From: Halobacteriales archaeon QH_8_64_26
GTDB taxonomy: Archaea > Halobacteriota > Halobacteria > Halobacteriales > Halococcaceae
Length of the DNA stretch: 34,217 nucleotides
Assembly: GCA_003021725.1 (NCBI GenBank)
Contig: PXRA01000091.1
Coordinates: 9,357-43,573, forward strand
Direction of reading: 5' to 3'
A program made the translations under genes and the position numbers. Shown piece by piece: positions 1 to 8,590 of this stretch. The notes beneath the pieces were generated by a model that saw only the letters and a program-made list of their open reading frames with translations, had not been told where the DNA came from and ran no database searches. The stretch's first letter is position 1. Every line of letters begins with the position of its first letter.

Positions 1-273
1 TACGAGGAGGCCGGCTACGCCACGCTGCGCAGCGACGAGCGGACCGAAACCGGTTTCATCCACTCGACGGGCCACGGCGTCGGCCTGGACGTCCACGAAC
101 CCCCCCGGCTCTCGGCGGGCGGGGGCGACCTCGAAGCCGGCCAGGTGATCACGATCGAGCCGGGCTTGTACGATCCAGCTATCGGCGGCGTCCGCATCGA
201 GGATCTCGTTGTGGTGACCGAGGAGGGCTACGAGAACCTCACCGAGTACCCGAAGTCACTGGTCGTCGACTGA
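1..273 (+). CDS. Xaa-Pro peptidase, M24 family (3' end only)
   Basis: The open frame runs in from the left edge and ends in TGA, giving the last 90 residues of an M24 (pita-bread fold) metallopeptidase, a cytosolic enzyme releasing N-terminal residues next to proline. The sequence shows the hallmark [13 protein letters not shown] segment (residues 21-33 of the fragment), which carries the conserved metal-site and proton-shuttle histidines. It also shows TIEPGLY and [10 protein letters not shown], which supply the two C-terminal metal-binding glutamates. The C-terminus is the usual short tail after the last strand, so the gene ends normally. The next gene is convergent on the minus strand. The substrate cannot be told from this fragment; another M24 peptidase specificity is possible. 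Confidence 0.92.
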   Translation, partial: YEEAGYATLRSDERTETGFIHSTGHGVGLDVHEPPRLSAGGGDLEAGQVITIEPGLYDPAIGGVRIEDLVVVTEEGYENLTEYPKSLVVD

Positions 274-344
274 AGCGAGGAAGGTGACGGCCGCCGACGA
301 CGAACGGAGGCCTCCTGTCCCGATCGGATCGCTCTTCGTTCCTG

Positions 345-755
345 CTATCCCCGAACCGAATCGGCCGTCTCGCTCGCGAGCCGGCGGAGACGTGCACCCA
401 GTACCGCACAGCCCGCGCCGTACAGGCCGACGAACGGAATCGCGAGCATGAAGCCCAAGATCCCGAGAATCAGGCCGCCGAACATCCCGCCGACGAAGAT
501 CGGCGGGAGAGCGCTCGGCCGGAACTGCGCGAGGGCGAGCAGACCGCCGACCACGACGACCGTCCCGACCAAGAGGGTGGCCGCGCCGTCGAACCGCGCC
601 CGCGGCGGGTCGCGACTGGCGATCCCTGCGACGACCCCGCCGGCCGAGAGAACCGCGAGCACCGCCGGCACCGTGATGGCGAACTCGCTGTACCGGAGCG
701 CGGCGAGCAACGCTACCTGTGCGAACACGCCGATCGGAACGGTTCGCGAGTCCAT
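345..755 (-). CDS. Small four-helix membrane protein (DUF5518-like)
   Basis: This 136-residue protein is almost entirely hydrophobic, with four predicted membrane segments (about residues 8-25, 27-46, 59-77 and 86-112). Short Arg/Asp loops separate them and a basic tail follows. The glycine-rich third to fourth helix region (GGMFGGLILGILGF) resembles the small haloarchaeal membrane proteins grouped as DUF5518; that family assignment is from memory and moderate. No enzymatic motif is visible. The ATG at 755 has an AT-richer patch about 26-32 bp upstream that could serve as a weak TATA box. The gene is convergent with the M24 peptidase gene and divergent from tyrA. Function is unknown. Confidence 0.7.
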   Translation of the reverse strand: MDSRTVPIGVFAQVALLAALRYSEFAITVPAVLAVLSAGGVVAGIASRDPPRARFDGAATLLVGTVVVVGGLLALAQFRPSALPPIFVGGMFGGLILGILGFMLAIPFVGLYGAGCAVLGARLRRLASETADSVRG

Positions 756-1022
756 ACCACGCTATCGGCCCGGCCCCCCTTGTAGGTTCCCCGCGAGCGA
801 GGCCCTCCTCGATGCCCATCGGCCGACCGGTCGGTTCCCCGTCGATCGACCGACCTCGGTATCCCCGCCGAGTGCGATCGGAGCGAACCCCTTTTGCGAG
901 ACCGCACGGTACTGCCCTCCCATGACGCCGCCCTTTTTCGGCTGCGCCACCCCCCGAGTTCGGTCCGGTCCCGTGGCGATACCGAGGCCGGCTACCACAC
1001 ACGTCGAACCCGGGAGGCTACC

Positions 1023-1967
1023 GTGCCAAGCGAGCTGAACGATACGACCAAGCCGAGCACCGCCACGGACGCGAACGACGCGGCCGAACCGGGCGCTGAG
1101 GCCGGAAGCGACAGCGACGCCGAGACCGACCGAGCGGTAGCCGGGTTCGACGGCGCTGCGACCGGAGGCGGTACCGAGGGGTCGCTGCTGGTCGTCGGTG
1201 CCGGCGCGGTCGGGCGGTGGATCGCGGGCGTTCTGGACTGTGAGGACACCGCCTTCTGTGATATCGATCCCCAGGTCGCGATCGAGGCCGCGGCGGCCGT
1301 CGGCGGGCGAGTGGTCGAACCCGATCCGGCGGAGCGCTTCGACGTCGTCGCGGTCGCCGTCCCGATCCCGGCCACGACCGACGCGATCGCGACCCACGCG
1401 CCGAGAGCGAAGCGGGCGGTCTTCGACGTCACCGGAACGATGGACGAACCGGTAGCCGCAATGATAGAACACGCCCCCGATCTCGAGCGGCTGAGCCTCC
1501 ACCCGCTGTTCGCGCCCGAGCACGCCCCCGGGACCGTCGCGATGGTCACCGACGCCGCCGAGTCGCCGGGAGAGGACACCGACGACCTGGAGAACGAGCG
1601 CGAGAGCGACGCCGACTCGGTGACCGCGGGGATCGAGGCTGCGCTGCGGGCCGCGGGCAACGAGCCCTTCGTGACCACTCCCGAGGAACACGACCGGGCG
1701 ATGCGGACCGTCCAGGCCCGGACCCACGCGGCCGTGCTGGCCTTCGCGCTCGCGGCCGAGCCGATCGACGAGCGCTTTCACACGCCCGTCTCGCGGGCGC
1801 TTTCGGAGGTCGCCGCCCGTGTGACGAGCGGCGACCCGGAGATCTACGCCGAGATCCAGACCGCCCTCGAGGGGAGCGAGGACGTCGCGGCCGCGGCCGC
1901 CCGGATCGCCGACGCCGATCCCCGAGAGTTCGAAGCACTCTACCGCGAGGCGGGGGAGTCCCTGTGA
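1023..1967 (+). CDS. tyrA: Prephenate dehydrogenase (TyrA-like)
   Basis: This is a predicted NAD(P)-dependent dehydrogenase that oxidatively decarboxylates prephenate in tyrosine synthesis. The Rossmann motif LLVVGAGAVGRW sits at about residues 55-66. It is followed by the CDID acidic strand end and the SLHPLFAP segment, which corresponds to the HP(M/L)F motif of TyrA proteins; an all-helical C-terminal domain follows. I chose the GTG at 1023 because GGGAGG lies just upstream (1012-1017); a longer frame back to 894 lacks such support. About 53 residues of acidic, alanine- and threonine-rich linker precede the Rossmann fold, more than usual, and a second acidic insert lies near residue 180. 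Related NAD-binding oxidoreductases are the main alternative. Confidence 0.82.
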   Translation: MPSELNDTTKPSTATDANDAAEPGAEAGSDSDAETDRAVAGFDGAATGGGTEGSLLVVGAGAVGRWIAGVLDCEDTAFCDIDPQVAIEAAAAVGGRVVEPDPAERFDVVAVAVPIPATTDAIATHAPRAKRAVFDVTGTMDEPVAAMIEHAPDLERLSLHPLFAPEHAPGTVAMVTDAAESPGEDTDDLENERESDADSVTAGIEAALRAAGNEPFVTTPEEHDRAMRTVQARTHAAVLAFALAAEPIDERFHTPVSRALSEVAARVTSGDPEIYAEIQTALEGSEDVAAAAARIADADPREFEALYREAGESL

Positions 1968-2073
1968 CCGTGCCCGTGCCGGTCCCCTCTCGGCGGGTGG
2001 GACAGCTCTCGTTTCCTCTCGTCTCTGGTGATCGACGGTGTTCTCCATGGGAACCGGCCGGGGGGAGCGTGCG

Positions 2074-3552
2074 ATGACCCCCGAGCAGCGCGAGGCGATC
2101 TACGAGAACGCCCAATACCTCCGACAGGTGCGTCCGATCGACCCCGAGGAGATCGACGAGTACGTTCCCGGCAGGCCCCACCCCGCGGTCGTACGGGAGG
2201 TCCTCCGGGGGCTGGCTTCCGATCTCGGGCTCCTCGAACGCGAGGACGGCACCTTCGTCCCGGTCCCCGAAGGTACCCTCGATTCCTCCAGCTTCGGCCT
2301 CAGTGTCGGGAGCGTCGAGACCTTCCCCGAGTCACATTCCCGCCGGCTCGAAGACCGCCTCGTCGCCCGCTATGGACCGGGCTGGCCGGAAGGCGAGTCG
2401 GGTGATCGATTACGAGCCCGGATTCGGGAGCTGAAAGCGGCCTACTTCGCGGGCGAGTCGGTCGCGTACGACGCCGAGACCGTTCTCGCCTACGCGATCT
2501 ATCACCTACCCGATTACTACGCCGCGACGACATACCTGCTGGAGGAGTTGGCGGCCGACGGACTGTTGCCGACCCACCTACGAGCCCTCGACGTCGGCGC
2601 GGGGGTCGGCGGGCCGGCCCTCGCCCTCTTCGACCGTCTTCCCGACGACGCTCTCTGTGAGTATCACGCGATCGAGCCCAGTCCCGCCGCCGATCTCTCG
2701 GAGCAGCTGCTCGCCGACGCCGGCCGGAACAAGTACCCGAAGATCCACCGCGAGCGTGCGGAGGACTTCGAGCCTGTCGGCGCGAGTGCTGCCACGGACA
2801 CGAGCACCGAGGCAGCGGATGGCGCGTACGACCTGCTCGTCTTCGCGAACGTGCTGAGCGAACTCGACGACCCAGTAGGGGTAGTCGAGCGCTACCTCGA
2901 AGGCCTCGCGCCCGACGGTACCGTCCTGTTGCTGGCACCGGCCGACCGGGAGACGGCGATCGGGCTGCGCGCGGTGGAACGCGCGCTCGCGAGCAGGGAG
3001 GACGCCACGATCTACGCACCGACGGTCGAGCTGTGGCCCGGCGAACGCCCTGCCGATCGGTGCTGGTCATTCGACGTGAAACCCGACCTGGGGGTACCGG
3101 GCTTCCAGCGCCGCCTCGATAGCGCGGCCACGGGCCCCGACCACACGCCGGGGGAGTTCCTGAACGTGGACGTGCAGTACGCCTACTCGATACTCAGAAC
3201 GGACGGCAAGCAGAAGATCGACTTCGAGCCCGACGAGCGCCGCGTCGCGAAGCTGGCAGATTCGGACGCACACGTCTCCGAGCGTATCGACGCGACCGCG
3301 ATCAAGCTCAGTCGCTCCCTGAGCGAGGAGACGGAAGGAGCGAACCCCCTCTTTCTGATCGGCGACGGGAGCCAAGGCGTCGATCACTACGCGGTACTGA
3401 CCCGCGAGACGGTTCTCAATCGCGATCTCCAGGATGCGGAGTACGGTTCGCTACTGGCTTTCGAGAACGTGCTGGTGCTCTGGAACGACGACGAGGAAGC
3501 CTACAATCTCGTGGTGGACGACGAGACGATCGTCGATCGCTTGAGCGGATAA
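2074..3552 (+). CDS. SAM-dependent methyltransferase, Rsm22-like
   Basis: The product is a 492-residue acidic protein with a class I methyltransferase core. The segment YHLPDYYAATTYLLEEL precedes motif I (ALDVGAGVGGPAL, about residues 168-180) and is typical of Rsm22-type ribosomal small-subunit methyltransferase homologues. A motif IV-like strand DLLVFANVLSELDDP and the post-IV segment LAPDGTVLLLAP follow. The start at ATG 2074 is preceded by GGGGGAG about eight bases upstream; the frame also opens at 2038 without a comparable site. Unlike mitochondrial Rsm22 the C-terminal half has almost no cysteines, so no metal cluster is evident. The gene lies 106 bp after tyrA on the same strand. The substrate is unknown. 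Confidence 0.7.
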   Translation: MTPEQREAIYENAQYLRQVRPIDPEEIDEYVPGRPHPAVVREVLRGLASDLGLLEREDGTFVPVPEGTLDSSSFGLSVGSVETFPESHSRRLEDRLVARYGPGWPEGESGDRLRARIRELKAAYFAGESVAYDAETVLAYAIYHLPDYYAATTYLLEELAADGLLPTHLRALDVGAGVGGPALALFDRLPDDALCEYHAIEPSPAADLSEQLLADAGRNKYPKIHRERAEDFEPVGASAATDTSTEAADGAYDLLVFANVLSELDDPVGVVERYLEGLAPDGTVLLLAPADRETAIGLRAVERALASREDATIYAPTVELWPGERPADRCWSFDVKPDLGVPGFQRRLDSAATGPDHTPGEFLNVDVQYAYSILRTDGKQKIDFEPDERRVAKLADSDAHVSERIDATAIKLSRSLSEETEGANPLFLIGDGSQGVDHYAVLTRETVLNRDLQDAEYGSLLAFENVLVLWNDDEEAYNLVVDDETIVDRLSG

Positions 3553-3782
3553 GGTCTGAGGAAAGCTCACACGGAGGAGGTCTCTCGGTCGCGGAGGAGT
3601 CACACGAGCAACGGGTCTACTAACTGATGAGCGACACGAGAGGCGACGATCCTCCGCTGAAGGGGTGAACTCCCGTGGCTGTGGTGGTATCTCTTCTGTC
3701 GAGCCTGTTCGTTCGCGGTCCGGGTCCTACTACCGACGGCCGACAGCGGTGTGTTTTTGCAACGGGCGATTGCAGGTCTCGT

Positions 3783-4619
3783 ATGCAGGTCCTGCTGACG
3801 AACGACGACGGGATCGATGCTACCGGGATCCGCGTTCTCGCCGAGGCGTTCTCGGAAATCGCGACGGTCACTGTCGTCGCGCCCGCCGAGGATCAAAGCG
3901 CCGTCGGACGAACCCTCTCCGATACCGTCGAGGTCGAGGAACGCGACTCAGGTAGGCCCTACGCGGAGTACGCCGTTACCGGCACGCCCGCTGACTGTAC
4001 GGTCGCGGGCCTCTACTCGCTGTGTCCCGATACCGATCTCGTCGTCGCTGGCTGCAATCGGGGTGCGAACCTGAGTGCCTACACGCTCGGTCGCTCCGGG
4101 ACGGTGAGTGCGGCCGTCGAGGCGACCTTCTTCGACGTGCCCGCGATGGCCGTTTCCCTCTATATCCCCGGCGACCGGGACTTCGAGACGCTCGCTACCG
4201 CTCCGGAGGCCTACGCCGAGGCCGCCCGGGCGACGACCTATCTCGCCGAACACACCGCCGCGGACGGCGTGTTCGAGCGGGCCGATTACCTCAACGTCAA
4301 CGCCCCGTTGCCCGAGGAGGGAAACGCGGGTGGGAGCCGGGAGGAAGAATCGATGGGGAACGGAGACGGAACCGGGGCCTCGATGGTCGTCACCCACCCC
4401 TCGCGGGTCTGTGATATGAACGCCGTTCGCGAGGGCGATTCGATCACCATCCGCGATCGGATCTGGGATCGGATGGTCGACGACGACATCCCCGACGACC
4501 CCGGCAGCGATCGACGAACCGTGATGAACGGCGACGTCAGCGTCTCCCCGCTAACCGCTCCCCACACCACCGAGCGTCACGACGCGCTCGACGCCCTCGC
4601 CGACTCCTACTCCGACTGA
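3783..4619 (+). CDS. surE: 5'/3'-nucleotidase SurE
   Basis: SurE is a cytosolic, metal-dependent phosphatase acting on nucleoside 5'- and 3'-monophosphates. The protein (278 residues, a normal family length) starts directly with the signature MQVLLTNDDGIDATG, where D8 and D9 bind metal. S39 in the APAEDQSAVG segment and N92 in the CNRGAN segment supply the other expected ligands. The ATG at 3783 is the family start; the frame extends further upstream but that extension is not SurE-like. A T-rich patch (3753-3758) about 27 bp upstream suggests a leaderless transcript. The region 3553-3782 before it holds no gene I can support. A short Gly/Glu/Ser-rich insert lies at about residues 180-196. Confidence 0.95.
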   Translation: MQVLLTNDDGIDATGIRVLAEAFSEIATVTVVAPAEDQSAVGRTLSDTVEVEERDSGRPYAEYAVTGTPADCTVAGLYSLCPDTDLVVAGCNRGANLSAYTLGRSGTVSAAVEATFFDVPAMAVSLYIPGDRDFETLATAPEAYAEAARATTYLAEHTAADGVFERADYLNVNAPLPEEGNAGGSREEESMGNGDGTGASMVVTHPSRVCDMNAVREGDSITIRDRIWDRMVDDDIPDDPGSDRRTVMNGDVSVSPLTAPHTTERHDALDALADSYSD

Positions 4620-4751
4620 CAGGTCACTTTCGTTCGCCGCCCGCTCGACCCCCTTCCTAGCCGCCTCTCCTGGAAGTTCTTTCTCCATCCTGGAGAAGGT
4701 TCGGTCCTCACGTGATCCGCCGCACGATCGAGCGGTCGAGCGCCGCTTCGC

Positions 4752-6629
4752 TCACAGCACGAGGAACAGCGCGATCGTCAACATAAGCGTAATGATGAGG
4801 ATGCTCGTACCGATACCCGCTCGCAGGCGTACTCGGGGCACCCCACCGTCGGTACGGCCCTGCCGTTCGACCAGCGCGTCCGGTAGGGCTCGTAGCGCTC
4901 GGGCGACCGTCCGATCGGGACCGGTGACCGCCCGCGCGAACTCCTCGGCGAACCGGACGGCGAGCCGATCGACCGCCGCGTAGGCTCCGGTGACTCCCCT
5001 GGTCAACCCCCGCGTGCCGTAGAACAGGAGCGGGTTGTAGATCCGATCGATATCGGGTACGCGGCCGACCTTGCTGAGGGGGTTTTTGAGGAGATAAAAA
5101 CCCACGAGCCCCGCTCCGGCGAGCGCGAACCCCTTCTGGAGGTGGCTGATAGTGAAGGGATGGGCCTTAGCTGCGCCGGTACCCGGCAGGATCGTAAAGA
5201 GCGCCTGTGGGTAAACCCCATAGAGCACACAGAGCGCGCCGACAACGACTATCGCGAGGCTCTGGCCGCGATTCGCATCCCGGACCTCGACATCGCTCTC
5301 GCCGTGGAAGAAAGCATAGTACCCTAGTTTGATAAAGGACATGAACGTGCCGACCCCGCCGATCATCAACAGCCACCAGAGTCCCTGGAGGTGTGCGTCC
5401 TCGGCGGCGGCGGTAACCATCCCCTTCGAGACGAACCCGTTGAAGCCGGGGAAGCCGGCGATCGAGAGCGCCGCGACGGCGAAAACGACCGTAGCAAGTG
5501 GCATCTCGTGGCGCAATCCTCCGAGGTCCTTTAGCTTCTCCTCGCCCGTCCGATAGATGATGATGCCGACGATCATGAATAACAGGCTCTTGTAGAGGAA
5601 ATTGTTGAACAGGTGGGCGAACGCACCCGCCGTGGCGAGCGCGGAACTGATCCCGATACCGGCGATCATGTAGCCGGCCTGTGACTGGATGTGATAGGAA
5701 AGCAAGCGACGCATATCGTCCTGGAGCAATGCGAGCGTGACGCCGAAGATCGCCATCGCTCCGCCCATGTACGCGAGCGCGAGGCTTCCCTCCGGAAAGG
5801 CCCGGTACATCGCGTAGACGCCGGTCTTACTGGTATAGACGCTCAGAAAGACGCTCGCGGCGATGTGTGGGCGCGGATAGGTGTCGGGGAGCCAGGCGTG
5901 AAGCCCGACGAACCCGACGTTCACGCCGATCCCGAGCGCCGCGAGCACGGCCGGAACGCTCGGTACGATCCCCTGGGTAGCACTGAAGAGAAAGGAGCCG
6001 ACCGCGACGTACTGCCAGGTTATCGCGGCCATGAGCAAACTGCCGCCGATTCCGTGAAAGAGGGCGTACCGAAAGCCCGCCCGCACGGCCCGACCACCGT
6101 AGTGCCACACGAGGACGGTACTCGTGACGGCCATGAGCTCCCAGAAGAACAGTAGAGTGAGCCAATCGCCCGCGAAGACGGCCCCGAGGCTCACGCCGAC
6201 GTAGGAGAGGGCATACGCCGTCTGGGTGGCCTCCGCAGCGCTCGCATAGGAGTACAGCACGGCGGCGGCACCGATCAGGCCGAAGACGATGCCCATCAAC
6301 TGCGAGAAGCCGTCGACGTTGAACAGCACGGCCTCGAAGCCGAGGAACTTGACGGGGAGATAGGTGCCGGCGGGCACCAGATACGACCAGACCGCGACCA
6401 GCGCCGCCGCGCCGGTCCCGAGCGCGTGACCGAGGCCCCGCGGGAGCAGGGCAACGAGCAGCGCCGCACCCAGAGCGACGAAAGCCGGCGGAAAGGCAGT
6501 GAGCACCGCGCTCGATACGTTCAGGCCGCCCGACTGTAGCGGCGTCAGGAACGGGAAGAGCGCGGGCGACCCGCCCGCCGCGAGCGTCGTGAGGACCGCG
6601 GCGAGCGCGGCGGGTACTGAGAGCTCCAT
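4752..6629 (-). CDS. Mrp/Mnh antiporter D-type subunit (third copy)
   Basis: This is a 625-residue polytopic protein of the MrpA/MrpD/NuoLMN proton-translocating family and the last gene of the antiporter operon. It keeps the conserved membrane glutamate (E164, in FFWELM), the TM8-type lysine (K268, in YTSKTGVYAMYR) and the TM12-type lysine (K402). The position normally occupied by the TM7 lysine is asparagine (N237, in GVNVGFVGLHAWLPDTYP). The C-terminus ends in a single hydrophobic helix after a basic stretch. Its ATG overlaps the upstream stop by one base (TGATG). It may fill the role of the N-terminal half of MrpA, since no full-length MrpA is present in this operon. Confidence 0.88.
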   Translation of the reverse strand: MELSVPAALAAVLTTLAAGGSPALFPFLTPLQSGGLNVSSAVLTAFPPAFVALGAALLVALLPRGLGHALGTGAAALVAVWSYLVPAGTYLPVKFLGFEAVLFNVDGFSQLMGIVFGLIGAAAVLYSYASAAEATQTAYALSYVGVSLGAVFAGDWLTLLFFWELMAVTSTVLVWHYGGRAVRAGFRYALFHGIGGSLLMAAITWQYVAVGSFLFSATQGIVPSVPAVLAALGIGVNVGFVGLHAWLPDTYPRPHIAASVFLSVYTSKTGVYAMYRAFPEGSLALAYMGGAMAIFGVTLALLQDDMRRLLSYHIQSQAGYMIAGIGISSALATAGAFAHLFNNFLYKSLLFMIVGIIIYRTGEEKLKDLGGLRHEMPLATVVFAVAALSIAGFPGFNGFVSKGMVTAAAEDAHLQGLWWLLMIGGVGTFMSFIKLGYYAFFHGESDVEVRDANRGQSLAIVVVGALCVLYGVYPQALFTILPGTGAAKAHPFTISHLQKGFALAGAGLVGFYLLKNPLSKVGRVPDIDRIYNPLLFYGTRGLTRGVTGAYAAVDRLAVRFAEEFARAVTGPDRTVARALRALPDALVERQGRTDGGVPRVRLRAGIGTSILIITLMLTIALFLVL

Positions 6630-8590
6630 CAGCCGACCACCCTCGGGGTGCCGGTAACGCCGGCGACGATCAGTTCGACGACCCGGAGGAAGATCGCCCA
6701 GTAGGGAACGATCCCGAGGACGACCGCGCCGGCCACTACGGTGAGGATCGGGCCGAGCACGAACCAGGAGCTCTCCTCCCCGAACGCACGCTGCTCCCAG
6801 CCCCCGGCAGGCGGGCCGTGGGGTTCGTCATAAGCGTGATCGTGGAACGTGCTGTGTTCGGAGCTTTCCCTGTCCTCCCCGGGACCGGCTGTTTCGTTCT
6901 TCGAGTCGGCTGTGTTCTCGTCCCGTTCGCGATCGTCCCCCGGAAGCGCGTGATCGCTCGGGTAGCGATCGACCGCCTGCTCGCCCTCGCTTTGGACCGC
7001 GTCGGTCTCGGTCGGGCTATCCTGGGTTTCGGGCGGCGGTGTCTCGCCCGCTGCTTCCGAGTCCGTCTCGCGTGTCGTCCCGCTACCAAGGGGAGTTTCG
7101 GTCGCGGCGGTGTCGTTCCGATCGCTCTCCGATCGGTCCCCTTTCGGGTCTTCGTCGCGTCCGTCCCCGGGCCGACCGCCGTCGGCTCTGGTGGCGGCCG
7201 GTCCGTCGCCGTAGCGACCGCCGAGCGGGCTCTCGACGAGGGGTTTCCTGTCGCTTGCCTCGGGCGTCTCGAAGAAGGCCTGATAGACGATCGGCCAGAA
7301 ATAGGCGATGTTGAGCACGCCCGAGAGCAGGAGCACGACGGCGAAGATGGCCTGGCCGGACCCGACACTGCCGATCAACAGGTACCACTTGCTGACGAAG
7401 CCGGCGACGAGGGGAATGCCGGCCATGCCGGCGCTCGCGACGGCAAAGGCCAGCATCGTCACCGGCATCCGCCGGCCGATCCCGGCCATGTCGCTGATGT
7501 CGTCGGTATGGGTCTCGACGTGGATCGCCCCGGCACAGAAAAAGAGGGTGAGCTTCATAAAGGCATGCGCGGGGATGTGAAGCAGGCCCCCGACCATCGA
7601 TGCCGGGCTGAGGATCGCGAGCCCGAGGACGATGTAGGAGAGCTGGCTGATCGTCGAGTACGCGAGCCGCCGTTTCAGGTTGTCCTTCCGGAGGGCGATC
7701 ACGCTCGCGGTCAACAAGGTGAACGCGGCGATCGCCGCGAGCGGGAGCCCTACCCCGAGATCACCCATGAGGCCGGGGCCATAGACGTCGAGGACGACGC
7801 GGGCGATCCCGAAGACGCCCGATTTGACGACCGCCACTGCATGCAGCAGTCCCGAGACAGGGGTGGGAGCGACCATCGCGTCGGGCAGCCAGGAGTGAAG
7901 CGGCATCAGCGCGGCCTTGACGCCGAAGCCGGTGAGCAGTAGCGCGAAGACCGCGCGTGCGAGCACGGGATCGGCCTCGGCGAGCGCGGCGATCCCGCCG
8001 GGCGTGAAGGCGGTGGTCCCGGTCAGGACGTACAGCAACACGGTGCCCGCGAGCACCGCGACCCCGCCGCCGAAGGTATACGCCAGGTACTTCCGGCCAG
8101 CGGCGCGGGCTTCCCCGGTCTCGTCGTGGGTCACCAGCGGGTAGGTCGCGACGGTCAACAGCTCGTAGAAGACGAACAGTACCAGGAGATTGCGGGCGAA
8201 CGCGACCCCGACGGCGGCGGCCACGCTCGCGGCGAAAGCGGCGAAATACCGGGTCTGGGCGTGTTCGTCGAGCCCGCGCATGTACCCGATGCTGTAGAAC
8301 GTGGTAATCACCCACAGCAGGCTCGCGAGCAGTCCAAATAGGAGACCGAGCGGATCGACCCGGAGGGCAAAGCGTACCCCCGGAACGAAGGTTCCGAGGT
8401 CGGTTACGTACGCCTGACCGGCGAGCACACCGGGGACCATGCTGGCGATGACGGCGACGGTCCCGAGCGCGCCGAGAACCGACCAGCCCTCCCGAACGTT
8501 CGGCCGCGCCCGAAAGACGACGATCCCGACGATCGACAGCGCGGCAACGAGTACGGCCCCGAGCGGCCTGAGCGAGCCGGTCTCGATCAT
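6629..8590 (-). CDS. mnhD: Mrp/Mnh antiporter D-type subunit (second copy)
   Basis: This 653-residue polytopic antiporter subunit is the most canonical of the three tandem D-type paralogues. It has E143 (FVFYELLTVATYP), the TM7-type lysine K225 (GVKAALMPLHSWLPDA), the TM8-type lysine K256 (VVKSGVFGIARV) and the TM12-type lysine K401 (GFVSKWYLL). Between the penultimate and last membrane helices is a very acidic, low-complexity hydrophilic insert of about 165 residues (about 441-606), rich in Asp, Glu, Ser, Thr and Gly, absent from bacterial MrpD. The ATG overlaps the upstream gene's stop as ATGA, indicating translational coupling. It probably forms one of the ion channels of the complex. Confidence 0.9.
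   Translation of the reverse strand: MIETGSLRPLGAVLVAALSIVGIVVFRARPNVREGWSVLGALGTVAVIASMVPGVLAGQAYVTDLGTFVPGVRFALRVDPLGLLFGLLASLLWVITTFYSIGYMRGLDEHAQTRYFAAFAASVAAAVGVAFARNLLVLFVFYELLTVATYPLVTHDETGEARAAGRKYLAYTFGGGVAVLAGTVLLYVLTGTTAFTPGGIAALAEADPVLARAVFALLLTGFGVKAALMPLHSWLPDAMVAPTPVSGLLHAVAVVKSGVFGIARVVLDVYGPGLMGDLGVGLPLAAIAAFTLLTASVIALRKDNLKRRLAYSTISQLSYIVLGLAILSPASMVGGLLHIPAHAFMKLTLFFCAGAIHVETHTDDISDMAGIGRRMPVTMLAFAVASAGMAGIPLVAGFVSKWYLLIGSVGSGQAIFAVVLLLSGVLNIAYFWPIVYQAFFETPEASDRKPLVESPLGGRYGDGPAATRADGGRPGDGRDEDPKGDRSESDRNDTAATETPLGSGTTRETDSEAAGETPPPETQDSPTETDAVQSEGEQAVDRYPSDHALPGDDRERDENTADSKNETAGPGEDRESSEHSTFHDHAYDEPHGPPAGGWEQRAFGEESSWFVLGPILTVVAGAVVLGIVPYWAIFLRVVELIVAGVTGTPRVVG

Noticed and set aside
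762-2048. Long minus-strand open frame over tyrA
   Set aside because: It is antisense to a recognisable dehydrogenase, Arg/Gly-rich, and has no motif; GC-rich DNA gives such shadows.
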